Shown: positions 26,279 through 35,405 of the stretch, in pieces
Layout of the letters: every line of letters starts with the position of its first letter
How positions within the stretch are numbered: the first letter of the stretch is position 1
DNA from: Treponema sp.
GTDB taxonomy: Bacteria; Spirochaetota; Spirochaetia; Treponematales; Breznakiellaceae
Assembly: GCA_009777535.1 (NCBI GenBank)
Contig: WRLP01000012.1
Span: 1 to 64,000 of the forward strand
Length of the DNA: 64,000 nucleotides
Direction: 5' to 3'
The notes under the pieces: model-generated
What the model was told of the DNA's origin: nothing
Databases searched by the model: none
The model's input: the letters and a program-made list of their open reading frames with translations, nothing else
Made by a program: the position numbers and the translations under genes

Positions 26279-27697
26279 CTACGCTCCCCACCTGCCGGCG
26301 ATTTCTTCTATTGCTTTCTGCAGCATCCCTGCCGAAACTTTTTTTTCGTTCGGGAAAAGAAGGGGTGCAAGTTCGCCGTTCAGGCTTTCCGCGTAACGGG
26401 CGTCTTCTAGATAACGGATTAAGGCTGCCGCCCCGTTTTTGCATAAATCCGGTGAACGAGCCGCATTATCAGTTTTGAAAAAGTATTCTTTTTTGCCGTA
26501 ACCATGAACGCTCGATATAATATGTTTTTTATTTTCAAAAACTGCATTGCCGCCGCCAAAAGAAAAAATACGTTTTGGCAGAATACTTAATTGATTCCTG
26601 AACCAGGCGGCATAAATATCGTAACTGCCTCCGCCCCGTATTTTGCTGCTGCGAAAAAATGTCTGTGAATAAACAGGCATCAGTCTCGAAGCGGAGCCAA
26701 AAAAAATTTGATCAAAACCATAAGGCCTGGCATGGGTTCTTATATCGTGTATCGAAAGGTCAACACCGCAAAGATAAATGTTTCCCGTACTCAGTATCAA
26801 AGCCAAATCCAGTGCGCTGGCGGTTACTGTTCCCCTCTGTTGAATAATTACCGACGGCAGGGACAGTTCCTTCAGTACCAGGCTTTGCCACAGGCTGCCG
26901 TCGTTCAGCAGCAACATTGGCAGGTTCCGGCATTGTGAAGGAAGGGCTGCCGAAAGGGAGACGGCAAGGCTGTAGACGGTATTGATATTTCTGAAACATG
27001 GATACAGATGATTTAACGCCCAAAGCCCGCCGTCCGTACTGACAACCAGGTCGGGAAAAATGCCGGCATTTTCAAGCGCCGGCAGCGAAGAAGATGCCGC
27101 AAGAATAAGGGCTTTTTCCTGTGTTATAAGGATTTCGTCCAGAGCAGCCTCAAGACCGGGACCTGCTCCGGTTATTATGACAGGGATATCCGTAATTCTG
27201 TAAAGCAGGGGTTGTTTTAATAAATTCAGGTTCCTGAAAAAATTTTTAACCCATCTTTTTCCGAATGCGGCGGTTGTTCTGCGTCCCGCATCAGCGCGCT
27301 TAATATACTCAACAGCCTGGGATAAAACCTTTAGGTATGCCTCTCCGTAAACGCTTATTGCGGGACGCCATTCTATTATCCGTATCTTTGCCGCTTCGAC
27401 ATCGGGAATCTGCCCCTCCAAAAAGCTCATAACGGTTAGCTCGCCGCCGGGATACCAGCTTGGTTTTGTATGTATTTCCTTTTTTTCAAAGCCGCTGCCG
27501 GCATGCAGAACAATTATTTGACTGTTTTTGAATTTGTTTTGCAGTACAGGTACCATATAGCCAAGGCCAGGTTCAATCAGGATAAAGTATTCTGTTTCCG
27601 TATTAAGATTTAGGGCTTCTATGTAGCGTTCAGCTTCAGCCTGTGGGTTGTATCGGGAATGAAGCTTCTCCAAAACACCGGCTGGGATTTTTATCAT
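26279..27697 (-). CDS. DUF115/MptE-like protein (second paralog)
   Basis: 472-residue paralog of its downstream neighbour: VIITGAGPGLEAALDEIL, ILAASSSLPALENAGIFPD and VVSTDGGLWALNHLYP match the same core, then YLCGVDLSIHD. It is shorter and more divergent. Adjacent unequal copies suggest a duplication followed by specialisation. No SD was seen before its ATG; a GGCTTTG/CAAAGCC hairpin lies just upstream. Glycosyltransferase action on flagellar or surface proteins is a family-based guess. Confidence 0.75.
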   Translation of the reverse strand: MIKIPAGVLEKLHSRYNPQAEAERYIEALNLNTETEYFILIEPGLGYMVPVLQNKFKNSQIIVLHAGSGFEKKEIHTKPSWYPGGELTVMSFLEGQIPDVEAAKIRIIEWRPAISVYGEAYLKVLSQAVEYIKRADAGRRTTAAFGKRWVKNFFRNLNLLKQPLLYRITDIPVIITGAGPGLEAALDEILITQEKALILAASSSLPALENAGIFPDLVVSTDGGLWALNHLYPCFRNINTVYSLAVSLSAALPSQCRNLPMLLLNDGSLWQSLVLKELSLPSVIIQQRGTVTASALDLALILSTGNIYLCGVDLSIHDIRTHARPYGFDQIFFGSASRLMPVYSQTFFRSSKIRGGGSYDIYAAWFRNQLSILPKRIFSFGGGNAVFENKKHIISSVHGYGKKEYFFKTDNAARSPDLCKNGAAALIRYLEDARYAESLNGELAPLLFPNEKKVSAGMLQKAIEEIAGRWGA

Positions 27698-27714
27698 TTT
27701 TCATATTTGGGGGC

Positions 27715-27731
27715 GGCTTTGCTGCAAAGCC
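27715..27731 (-). promoter_or_regulatory. Intercistronic hairpin upstream of the DUF115 pair
   Basis: GGCTTTG and CAAAGCC form a perfect 7-bp stem with a 3-base loop between the acidic-protein stop (27736) and the DUF115 start (27697). No T tract. It may be a processing or stability element. Confidence 0.4.
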
Positions 27732-27735
27732 TCAT

Positions 27736-29742
27736 TTATACCAGTCCTAACTCTTTGAACAGCTTTTTGTAGGAATCAAAATATTTTGATTTGGCAAATT
27801 CTTCGATTTTTTCTTCCGGCAGGGATTCAAGGAGCTGATCCATGTATGAAAGAACAGTTCTAAGTTCACTTTTTAACTTGGCGGGAATATCCAGCGGAAC
27901 CTTGTCGGAAACTGATACAGGAAGCTCTTCGATACTTTCTTCAGCAATTTCCGGCATTTCTTCGGTAACGCCGGGAGTATCAATAATTACAAGCCCTTCC
28001 TCGACATCCGCTTCCAGATCATCATCAAAAGGCACGGGAACTTCCCCGTTTGTAGCTTCAAAGCCTTCAGGTATAACCTGCTCAATATCGTCATCTAACG
28101 AAGACAGACTTATATCAAAAACGTCACCTTTCTCCTGCTGAACCGGAAGCTCAGCTTCTACAGGACTTTCTTCTTCAATGCCCTCAGCTTCCTCGATGCT
28201 GTCTTCTTCCACGATGCTTTCTGCATCCCCAAGGATTTCTTCATCATCAAGGCTTATATCAGCAAAATCATCAAAAGTTTCCATGTCCAAAGAGGGTTCC
28301 GTTAACGGGTTTTCTACAATCGCTGATGAAAGATCGGGCTCTTCAATCACCGCTTCGGAAAGATCCAGTTCAGAGGAATCGAAGGAAATATCATCGGGAG
28401 ATTCTTCGAGATAGGAGCTGTCATCGGGAGCGTATGTCATGGGGACGGCTCCCTCCTCCCTAAGCTGCTTAATTTCCTCCGAATCGTCAGTCTCATCCAT
28501 AAGTTGAATTTCAGAGATATCTGCATCAAGGTCTGCATCTTCGAGATTTATATCAGCAAGCTCCTCTCTAACGGAACTTTGCTCATTCAGGAGGACATCA
28601 GGATCAAGATCAATCCCCAGATCTTCCAAATCCAAATCGATTAGCTCCTCTTCTCCCTCGGCTTCATCGGAAGCGCGCGGCTCATCTTCGTCCTCGATTC
28701 CAAAAATGTCATGCATGGGATCAAGCTCTGAATCATCATCAGCAGAATCGGCAGCCGTATCTTCAATGTCAAAAGCATCTGAAGCCGCTTCATCCGTACT
28801 AATGTCCAAATCATCATCGAAGGCAATGCCGCCGGCAAAATCAATATCTTCGGCTTCTTCGGTTTCACCGCCCAAATCAATGCCTTCGGCAGTTTCGGTC
28901 TCATTGCTGAAATCAATGCCTTCGACAGTTTCGGTCTCGCTGCCGAAATCAATGTCTTCGACAGTTTCGGTCTCGCTGCTGAAATCAATATCTTCGACAA
29001 CTTCAGCTTCTTCACTGTTCAAATCAATATCTTCGGCGGCTTCGGTTTCGTGAAAAGCAGTATAATCGGTGTTATCTGAAATTCCAGGAAACGATATCTC
29101 CCCTTCCAGTTCCGCGGTTCCGGCTTCTTCCGTAAAATCCGCAGTGTTAAGTATATTGTCCAGTTCATCGCCGGTCAGCGCAATTTTGTCGTCTTCCTCC
29201 TCCTTGAAGAAGCCTCCGGGTTGTTCACCCTTTTCAGTGGAAGAAGCTGCAGATCTGATAACGGAGAATTCTTTTTTAAGGCCGGTAAGCTCATTTCTGA
29301 TCGTTGAAAGCTCGTCAGCGATTTTCATCAACAACTGCGTGGAAAGATCATGTTCGTCTGAACGTAAAGATCCGCTGTCGGCGCCTTCACTTATATCAAA
29401 ATCATTCCGTTCAATATCGGTATCTTCAGTGGAATCGGAAAAACTGCCGGCATCAGTATCATATTCGTCTTCCTCGTTCAAGTCATAGCTGCCTGGCGGA
29501 AGATCGATATCCGGCAGCTCTGAAGATGTAAAATCCGCGCTCTCGTCAACGGCATTTGTTAATTCCTCGAAGGATGTGTCGAAGCCAGGTAAAGAAAAAT
29601 CACCCGAATCCTGACTACCTGCGCTGACAGAAGACAAATCCTGCGGCTCGCTTTTTACCCAGACTCCGTATTCATCCAACTCGTCGGCGGAACCGATACT
29701 GCTTCGTTCGGAGTAAATCGAAGGTTTTTTATCATTGACCAT
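27736..29742 (-). CDS. Large acidic repeat protein
   Basis: 668-residue, strongly acidic protein (Asp/Glu/Ser rich) without signal peptide or membrane segment. Near residue 140 a short coiled coil (LLMKIADELSTIRNELTGLK) is visible. A run of six 12-residue units of the form TETVEDIDFGSE follows in the middle. The C-terminus is an ordered helical segment (IPAKLKSELRTVLSYMDQLL, EFAKSKYFDSYKKLFKELGL). The ATG at 29742 is preceded by GGGGAG; an upstream GTG at 29763 lacks an SD. It precedes the DUF115 pair. Not recognised; a scaffold or chaperone-like role is possible. Confidence 0.7.
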   Translation of the reverse strand: MVNDKKPSIYSERSSIGSADELDEYGVWVKSEPQDLSSVSAGSQDSGDFSLPGFDTSFEELTNAVDESADFTSSELPDIDLPPGSYDLNEEDEYDTDAGSFSDSTEDTDIERNDFDISEGADSGSLRSDEHDLSTQLLMKIADELSTIRNELTGLKKEFSVIRSAASSTEKGEQPGGFFKEEEDDKIALTGDELDNILNTADFTEEAGTAELEGEISFPGISDNTDYTAFHETEAAEDIDLNSEEAEVVEDIDFSSETETVEDIDFGSETETVEGIDFSNETETAEGIDLGGETEEAEDIDFAGGIAFDDDLDISTDEAASDAFDIEDTAADSADDDSELDPMHDIFGIEDEDEPRASDEAEGEEELIDLDLEDLGIDLDPDVLLNEQSSVREELADINLEDADLDADISEIQLMDETDDSEEIKQLREEGAVPMTYAPDDSSYLEESPDDISFDSSELDLSEAVIEEPDLSSAIVENPLTEPSLDMETFDDFADISLDDEEILGDAESIVEEDSIEEAEGIEEESPVEAELPVQQEKGDVFDISLSSLDDDIEQVIPEGFEATNGEVPVPFDDDLEADVEEGLVIIDTPGVTEEMPEIAEESIEELPVSVSDKVPLDIPAKLKSELRTVLSYMDQLLESLPEEKIEEFAKSKYFDSYKKLFKELGLV
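28838..29050 (-). repeat. 36-bp in-frame tandem repeat (six units)
   Basis: Six consecutive 36-base units encode variants of TETVEDIDFGSE; neighbouring units differ by a few substitutions. Inside the acidic protein gene. Confidence 0.8.
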
Positions 29743-29909
29743 TAACCGCTCCCCAATTGACACATTATGGTCAATTATCGGTAAATAAGCGCGTCCACAG
29801 TAGTTTTTTGGAAAAACTAAAGAATACGCCCGCTATTTATATGTTATCCCATGGTATTGCCGGTTGTCAATGCATAAAGAAATACATCAAAGAAGCCGTA
29901 AATCGGATA

Positions 29910-30365
29910 ATGAGAGTTTTTAAGTACCTCATGGGGCTTTTGGCGGCTTTTACCGTTTATACACTTTTTTCACTATCCAGCGGTCCTAAGGGGTTTTTCG
30001 CATATAACCAGCTGTCGGCTGAGCGGGAAAGACAGCTTGATAATCTTATGAGCCTGGAGATTACCAAGGTGGAACTTGAAAAAATAAAAAATAACCTTCT
30101 TTATGATCAGGATACGCTTTTATCACATGCCCGCCAGCTGGGGTACGGCAAAGAAGATGATATGTATATCCGGATTGTAGGCCTTGGAGGGGTAAAAAAC
30201 CCGCATAACTCAGCCGGCAGGGTTTATTATGCCGCCGATCCCGATTATATGTCCGAAAAGACGATTAAAATTGCTGCTTTAAGCGTAGGTTTAATTGTTT
30301 TTGCTTTCTTTTTTGTGATTGAACTGATTGAATCCAGATACGGCCGCTCTAACGGGCGTGCCTGA
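29910..30365 (+). CDS. DivIC/FtsB-like septum protein with a second membrane segment
   Basis: 151-residue protein: membrane segment (YLMGLLAAFTVYTLFSL), then a coiled coil (QLSAERERQLDNLMSLEITK and following), then LLYDQDTLLSHARQLGYGKE, the DivIC/FtsB core. FtsB links FtsL and FtsQ in the divisome. Unusually, a second membrane segment (about 122-144) precedes the C-terminus; standard FtsB has one. The ATG at 29910 was chosen because the protein starts directly before the first segment; earlier in-frame codons encode unlikely sequence. Its 3' end overlaps the convergent smpB by 17 bases. Confidence 0.7.
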   Translation: MRVFKYLMGLLAAFTVYTLFSLSSGPKGFFAYNQLSAERERQLDNLMSLEITKVELEKIKNNLLYDQDTLLSHARQLGYGKEDDMYIRIVGLGGVKNPHNSAGRVYYAADPDYMSEKTIKIAALSVGLIVFAFFFVIELIESRYGRSNGRA

Positions 30366-30807
30366 ATTCCCGCTCAATATCCCGTTTTACGTCCCTTTCC
30401 CGGATACTTGCACGTTTGTCGAAGGCTTTTTTACCCTTGCACAGGCCAAGTTCCAGCTTTACCCTTCGTTTCTTAAAATAAAACGACAGAGGAATCAGGG
30501 TATAACCCTTTTCTTCCACCTTTCTTTTTATGCGTTTGATTTCCTCGTGGTGCAGCAGAAGCCGCTTTTTACGATCAGGATCGTGGTTAAAAACTGAAGA
30601 AAAGGGATTTTCCGCCACACGCAGGGAACGAATCCAGATTTCGCCATTGATAATTTCAGCCCAGGCATCAGGAAAAGAGATTTTTCCGTCACGAAAGGAT
30701 TTTACCTCGGTTCCCAAAAGCTCAATGCCGCATTCATAGCTGTCGTCTATCGTATAATCGTGCCTTGCCCTGCGGTTTACGGCAATGATTTTTACGCCCT
30801 CACCCAT
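30349..30807 (-). CDS. smpB: SsrA-binding protein SmpB
   Basis: 152-residue tmRNA-binding protein of trans-translation. VNRRARHDYTIDDSYECGIE and LLGTEVKSFRDGKISF are canonical, with a basic C-terminal tail ending EREFRHAR. The ATG at 30807 lies one base after the stop of the PEGA/SUMF1 gene (TAAAATG). An earlier ATG at 30828 would add seven residues inside that gene. No tmRNA gene is seen in the window. Confidence 0.94.
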   Translation of the reverse strand: MGEGVKIIAVNRRARHDYTIDDSYECGIELLGTEVKSFRDGKISFPDAWAEIINGEIWIRSLRVAENPFSSVFNHDPDRKKRLLLHHEEIKRIKRKVEEKGYTLIPLSFYFKKRRVKLELGLCKGKKAFDKRASIRERDVKRDIEREFRHAR

Positions 30808-30808
30808 T

Positions 30809-32305
30809 TTATTCAGCCTTTTGCGCAATTACCGGCCGGAAGGATACAAAGGGAGAACAAGTTTCCGGAGGCAGCGATGCCCTGGTTTCGGGAGTAATGG
30901 AAAGACTGAGCCCTGCCCCCCCCCGCACGGAACGTTCCTGTGAACCCAGCGCGGCAACAGAACGTTCCTGAGAGCCTACCGCGGCAATAGCCCCGGAAGA
31001 AGCCTTTATGAAAGGCAAGGGTACATAATAATCGGCGCACCATTCCCATAATCCGGGCAGCCGGCTTACCAGTGATTTAACGGCATATTCCCATTCGGCT
31101 TCTTTGGGAAGTCTGACCTCCCAGGATGCCATTGAAGGGGGAAGCATGGAATCGAGCCATTGGCAAAAAGCCTGCGCCGCATACCAGGAGATCGTGGTGA
31201 TTTCATTTTCGAATAATACAACGGGCGTCTCGCCGGAGAGGTAGCCTTCAGAAACAAGCCCCTCTTTTATCAGGGTTTCGCTTTGTTCGCTCCAACGTGG
31301 GTTTTCTCCAAGAAATCTTTCAAACAGCGTGGTTGAAACCACGGTATCGGCAAACAAAAAATCAGCGATTTCAACAATGTGAGGTACCGGCTCTGAAAGA
31401 AGAATTGTTCCGCCGGCAATACCGGTAAAAGGAATACCGGCCAAGTTATACCTGTTTATTGTGGGAGAGGCCCTGCCAGCGGCAGGAGCGGCTGTTGAAG
31501 CCAAAATATCAGTTTTATTTTTATGCCATTCTGAAGCGCTGGTAATGGCCGCCGGCTCCGGCTGTAAAAGATTTGAAAGCCATGTAGCGCTGCCGGGGTT
31601 TTCCGAAAGAAAGGCGATAATATCCGCCTGGGTATTAAATAGGCTTGCCGGCGACGGAGCAAGTCCGTAATTATCGACAAGGGCCTTTGCCCTGATCATG
31701 TCGCGCACGGCCGCCCTTGTCACCGCAAAACGGGCCGATGCATGAAGCATCTGCTGAAAATTTTCCTGTTCCCCGATTTCAGCTCCTGCCCGATAGGCCC
31801 CTTCCGAAAGGCTTAAAGGAATCTGCCAGGCGGCGGTTGGTTCACCGCCAAAGCTCCATGCTGCATAATCAGCGGCTGCGACGGAGAATACCTTAACCGG
31901 ATCATCCGAAGTGAGTGTTGCATTAAGGTGAACCTTGCGGGGAAATATGGCTGAACCGAAAATTCTTCCCGGAATTTCCATTTCGGTGCGCTGTGTATTA
32001 AAACCGGGGAGGATAAATTCGATTGTGCTAAGTCCGGCCGGTATAAAAAATTTACCGGGTGAAGTTCCCATGTATACTCCATTCACACGCAGTGCGGCGC
32101 CCTCCGGCTCTGTCTTAAGCACTGCAAGCGCCCCAAGGTTTTTCATGCCTGGATATATCAATATAAAAAAAAGAATAACAAGTATCAGGATTGAGTATAT
32201 GAAAGCCAGATAAATACCCGGCCGGAGCCCAAACAATGGCCTTAATCTGACCAAATCATCTTTTTCACCTTGCTGATTCTGCGAGGTTTCACGTTTTTCG
32301 CGCAT
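30809..32305 (-). CDS. PEGA and SUMF1-like domain membrane protein
   Basis: 498-residue protein: charged cytoplasmic N-terminus, one membrane segment (about 32-54), a PEGA domain (VLKTEPEGAALRVNGVYMGT, then a KFFIPAG-type loop), a helical middle region, and a C-terminal SUMF1/formylglycine-generating-enzyme-like domain (TTISWYAAQAFCQWLD, then RLPKEAEWEYA). The catalytic Cys pair of true FGE is not obvious, so a structural or binding role is more likely. Within the SUMF1 domain a 10-residue unit (AAVGSQERSV/AALGSQERSV) is duplicated. Consensus promoter five bases from the ATG; no SD. Confidence 0.72.
   Translation of the reverse strand: MREKRETSQNQQGEKDDLVRLRPLFGLRPGIYLAFIYSILILVILFFILIYPGMKNLGALAVLKTEPEGAALRVNGVYMGTSPGKFFIPAGLSTIEFILPGFNTQRTEMEIPGRIFGSAIFPRKVHLNATLTSDDPVKVFSVAAADYAAWSFGGEPTAAWQIPLSLSEGAYRAGAEIGEQENFQQMLHASARFAVTRAAVRDMIRAKALVDNYGLAPSPASLFNTQADIIAFLSENPGSATWLSNLLQPEPAAITSASEWHKNKTDILASTAAPAAGRASPTINRYNLAGIPFTGIAGGTILLSEPVPHIVEIADFLFADTVVSTTLFERFLGENPRWSEQSETLIKEGLVSEGYLSGETPVVLFENEITTISWYAAQAFCQWLDSMLPPSMASWEVRLPKEAEWEYAVKSLVSRLPGLWEWCADYYVPLPFIKASSGAIAAVGSQERSVAALGSQERSVRGGAGLSLSITPETRASLPPETCSPFVSFRPVIAQKAE
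30920..30995 (-). repeat. 30-bp tandem duplication in the SUMF1-like domain
   Basis: Two in-frame copies encode AAVGSQERSV and AALGSQERSV; the GAACGTTCCTG core occurs twice. It lies where SUMF1 domains have a surface loop. Confidence 0.6.
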
Positions 32306-32310
32306 TTGTA

Positions 32311-32340
32311 ATTATAGGTTTTGCCCGCTGCTGCTGTCAA
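32311..32340 (-). promoter_or_regulatory. Consensus promoter of the PEGA/SUMF1 gene
   Basis: Minus strand TTGACA (32340-32335), an 18-base spacer, TATAAT (32316-32311). The start codon follows five bases later with no SD, implying a leaderless or nearly leaderless mRNA. Confidence 0.65.
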
Positions 32341-32346
32341 TTGTGG

Positions 32347-32382
32347 AAAAAAAAGAGCTGCCCGATATGTACCGGACAGCTC
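32347..32382 (-). terminator. Rho-independent terminator (minus strand)
   Basis: Minus strand GAGCTGTCCG-GTACATAT-CGGGCAGCTC, a 10-bp stem with one G-U pair, followed by eight T. It lies upstream of the PEGA/SUMF1 promoter, so it must end some other minus-strand transcript that begins near or inside the uvrA 5' end. Confidence 0.7.
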
Positions 32383-32383
32383 C

Positions 32384-32500
32384 ATGCCCTTGAGGGCATA
32401 TCGGACTCATAGTGATTTGGGAGGGGAACTACAAATCCGACACCTTCAATATCGGTACAATGAATTATTTTCTTAATAAAAGAAAACAGTGAGTAACCAT
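32384..32500 (-). ncRNA. Candidate small RNA ending at the 32347 terminator
   Basis: Before the terminator the minus strand has a hairpin ATGCCC-TCAA-GGGCAT (32399-32384) and an imperfect CCGATATTG/GTGTCGG stem further upstream. A frame reaching 32337 runs through the terminator itself, so a protein is unlikely. The 5' end is not defined. I could not assign it to 6S, SRP or tmRNA. Low confidence. Confidence 0.25.
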
Positions 32501-32546
32501 CACCCCCACTCCCCTTTTCGTCGTAAAACAGGTATTCTTTCCATAT

Positions 32547-35405
32547 ATGGACAAGCTGATCATCAAGGGCGCGCGGGAGCATAACCTAAAAAATATCGAC
32601 CTGGAACTACCAAGGGATAAACTTATTGTTATATCGGGCCTTTCCGGCTCAGGCAAGAGTTCCCTGGCTTTTGATACGATATTCGCTGAGGGGCAAAGGC
32701 GCTATGTGGAAAGTCTTTCCGCTTATGCACGGCAGTTTCTTGGGCGCATGGATAAGCCCGATCTGGATTACATTGAGGGCCTGTCCCCGGCTATTTCCAT
32801 TGAACAGAAAACAACCCACCGAAACCCGCGCTCTACCGTTGGAACTGTCACCGAAATTTACGATTACTACCGTCTGCTTTTCGCAAGGATCGGCATTGCC
32901 CACTGCCCGCACTGCAACAGGGAAATACGTGAACAGCCGGCAGATTTGATTATCGAGACAATTCTGCAGTTTAAGGAAGGAACTAGGATACAGCTTCTTG
33001 CCCCCGTTATCCGGGCCAAAAAGGGGGAACATCAAAAAATTATTGAAGATGCCCGCCGTGCCGGTTTTGCCCGTGTCCGGGTAGACGGAGTTCCGGTAAG
33101 CCTGGACGAGAGCATAAAACTTGACAAGCAAAAAAAACACACAATCGAAATTATAGTCGACAGACTTGTCATGGGGGCGGACATCCGCTCACGGCTGGCG
33201 GAGTCCGTGGAAACAGCCCTGCAGACCTCGGACGGCTTGCTGCTTGTACTGGTGGAAAAAGCCGGCGGCGGAAGCAGCGAACATTTTTTTTCGCAGAAGA
33301 ATTCCTGCCCCGACTGCGGCATTTCAATTCCCGAATTACAGCCAAGACTTTTTTCGTTTAACAACCCCTTCGGAGCGTGTCCTGGCTGCTCCGGCCTTGG
33401 AGCAAAACTGGAGTTCGATCAACATCTTGTAATCCCTGACCGCGATCTTTCGTTTAACGAAGGGGGAATTGTTCCCTACAATCCGGACAGCGCCTGGCAC
33501 CGCAGCAGGTTCGAAAGCCTGGCAAAGCACTTTAAATTCAGCCTTTCGGCCCCGCTTAAAACCCTGCCACGAAAAACCATGGACGCAATACTGCACGGCA
33601 GCAGAGACGAGATAAAGGTGCGTTATGTGAACCGCGAGGGCACCGGCCATTTTGAATACCAGTCAAAGTTCCCCGGAGTGCTGGAAGACCTTAAACGCCG
33701 TTACCTGGAAACACAGTCTTCCGGCGTTAAGGAATGGCTGGAAAAATTCATGAGCCATAAACCCTGCGAGGACTGCGGCGGCAAAAGGCTTAAGCCGGAG
33801 GTATTGGGTGTAACCGTTGCCGGAAAAAACATCTGGGAAATTTCCAGGCTTTCGGTAACGGACTCCTTAAAGTTTTTCGAATTGATTAAGCTCGGAAAGA
33901 ACGAAAAAAAAATCGCCTATCAAATTCTAAAAGAAATAAATGCAAGGCTTGGCTTTATGCAGAATGTCGGCCTGGATTACCTGAGCCTGGAACGCAAGGC
34001 TTCGACCCTTTCCGGCGGTGAGGCCCAAAGGATCAGGCTTGCGACACAGATCGGCTCCAGCCTTGTGGGGGTGCTTTACATTTTAGACGAGCCTTCCATC
34101 GGGCTTCACCAAAAAGACAACCAGCGGCTTATCGACACATTGCTGCAGCTTCGCGATCTAGGCAACACCCTAATAGTGGTTGAGCATGACGAGCAGACAT
34201 TGCGCACCGCCGACTATATCGTCGATCTGGGACCGGGTGCCGGCGTTCACGGTGGTCAAGTAGTGGCACAGGGCAGCCCTAAAAAAGTGATGGAAGCGGC
34301 TGATAGCCTTACAGGCCAATTCTTGGCGGGAAAGCTCTTTATTGACGCTCCCAAACAGCGCCGAAAAGGGAGCGGTAATTATATCAGGCTTTCCGGAGTC
34401 AGCGAACATAATTTAAAAAACATCAATATAGAAATTCCTCTGGGTGTTTTTACTTGCATTGCCGGTGTTTCAGGTTCGGGGAAATCGACCCTGCTTTCGG
34501 ACGTACTTTATCCGGCGCTGGCTAACAAAATCTACGGCTCGAACCGCACCGAGGGCAGTTATAAAAAACTTGAGGGCACTGAATTTATCGATAAGGTTAT
34601 CGACATAGACCAGGACCCGATAGGCAGAACTCCGCGCTCGAACCCGATCACCTATGTCGGAGGGTTTACCGCCATAAGGGATCTGTTCGCAAATCTGGGC
34701 GAATCCAAAATGCGCGGGTACAGACCCGGACGCTTTTCCTTTAATGTCAAAGGAGGCAGATGTGAAAACTGCGAAGGTGATGGTACAATAAAAATCGAGA
34801 TGAATTTCCTGCCTGATGTTTATATAACCTGCGATGTATGCCACGGCAGGCGTTTTAACCGCGAAACACTGGATATTCGGTACAAGGGCAGGAATATAGC
34901 CGAAGTTCTGGATATGACAATCGAGGAAGCCGCAGTATTTTTTTCTCCAATTCCGCAGATTGCGCGCAAAATGGACACCCTGCTTTCGGTAGGGCTTGGT
35001 TATGTGAAACTCGGCCAATCGGCGCTTACCCTTTCCGGCGGTGAAGCCCAGCGTGTAAAACTCGCGCTGGAACTTTCAAAACGCTCCACAGGCAATACCC
35101 TGTATATGCTGGACGAACCGACTACCGGGCTGCACTTTGCCGATGTAATGCAGCTGTTGGAAGTAATCCGCCGGCTTGTTGATCAGGGAAACACGGTTAT
35201 TATGATCGAGCATAATCTTGACGTTTTGCTGCAGGCGGATCATATTATCGATCTGGGGCCGGAGGGAGGCGACAGGGGCGGAAAGGTAATAGCATCAGGC
35301 ACGCCGGAACAAATAGCCGCACATTCAGGCTCTTACACAGGCGCCTATATAAAAGATATGCTTAAACGTATAAAACAGCGCGGCAGGGTGAAAGGGATAA
35401 AATGA
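32547..35405 (+). CDS. uvrA: Excinuclease ABC subunit A
   Basis: 952-residue damage-recognition ATPase of nucleotide excision repair. Two ABC modules: Walker [10 protein letters not shown] (31-39) and GVSGSGKST (about 640), with [12 protein letters not shown] and [15 protein letters not shown] signatures. Zinc modules CPHC, CPDC...CPGC, CEDC and CENCEGDG...CDVC are present. Full length. No SD; TATTCT lies eight bases before the ATG, so a leaderless start is possible. Its stop overlaps the LptD-like gene by four bases. Confidence 0.98.
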   Translation: MDKLIIKGAREHNLKNIDLELPRDKLIVISGLSGSGKSSLAFDTIFAEGQRRYVESLSAYARQFLGRMDKPDLDYIEGLSPAISIEQKTTHRNPRSTVGTVTEIYDYYRLLFARIGIAHCPHCNREIREQPADLIIETILQFKEGTRIQLLAPVIRAKKGEHQKIIEDARRAGFARVRVDGVPVSLDESIKLDKQKKHTIEIIVDRLVMGADIRSRLAESVETALQTSDGLLLVLVEKAGGGSSEHFFSQKNSCPDCGISIPELQPRLFSFNNPFGACPGCSGLGAKLEFDQHLVIPDRDLSFNEGGIVPYNPDSAWHRSRFESLAKHFKFSLSAPLKTLPRKTMDAILHGSRDEIKVRYVNREGTGHFEYQSKFPGVLEDLKRRYLETQSSGVKEWLEKFMSHKPCEDCGGKRLKPEVLGVTVAGKNIWEISRLSVTDSLKFFELIKLGKNEKKIAYQILKEINARLGFMQNVGLDYLSLERKASTLSGGEAQRIRLATQIGSSLVGVLYILDEPSIGLHQKDNQRLIDTLLQLRDLGNTLIVVEHDEQTLRTADYIVDLGPGAGVHGGQVVAQGSPKKVMEAADSLTGQFLAGKLFIDAPKQRRKGSGNYIRLSGVSEHNLKNINIEIPLGVFTCIAGVSGSGKSTLLSDVLYPALANKIYGSNRTEGSYKKLEGTEFIDKVIDIDQDPIGRTPRSNPITYVGGFTAIRDLFANLGESKMRGYRPGRFSFNVKGGRCENCEGDGTIKIEMNFLPDVYITCDVCHGRRFNRETLDIRYKGRNIAEVLDMTIEEAAVFFSPIPQIARKMDTLLSVGLGYVKLGQSALTLSGGEAQRVKLALELSKRSTGNTLYMLDEPTTGLHFADVMQLLEVIRRLVDQGNTVIMIEHNLDVLLQADHIIDLGPEGGDRGGKVIASGTPEQIAAHSGSYTGAYIKDMLKRIKQRGRVKGIK

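Noticed and set aside
32337-32582. 81-residue minus-strand frame antisense to the uvrA start
   Set aside because: The frame reads through a strong terminator and its tail is encoded by the T tract, so it is not a likely gene; the RNA itself is kept as a candidate.
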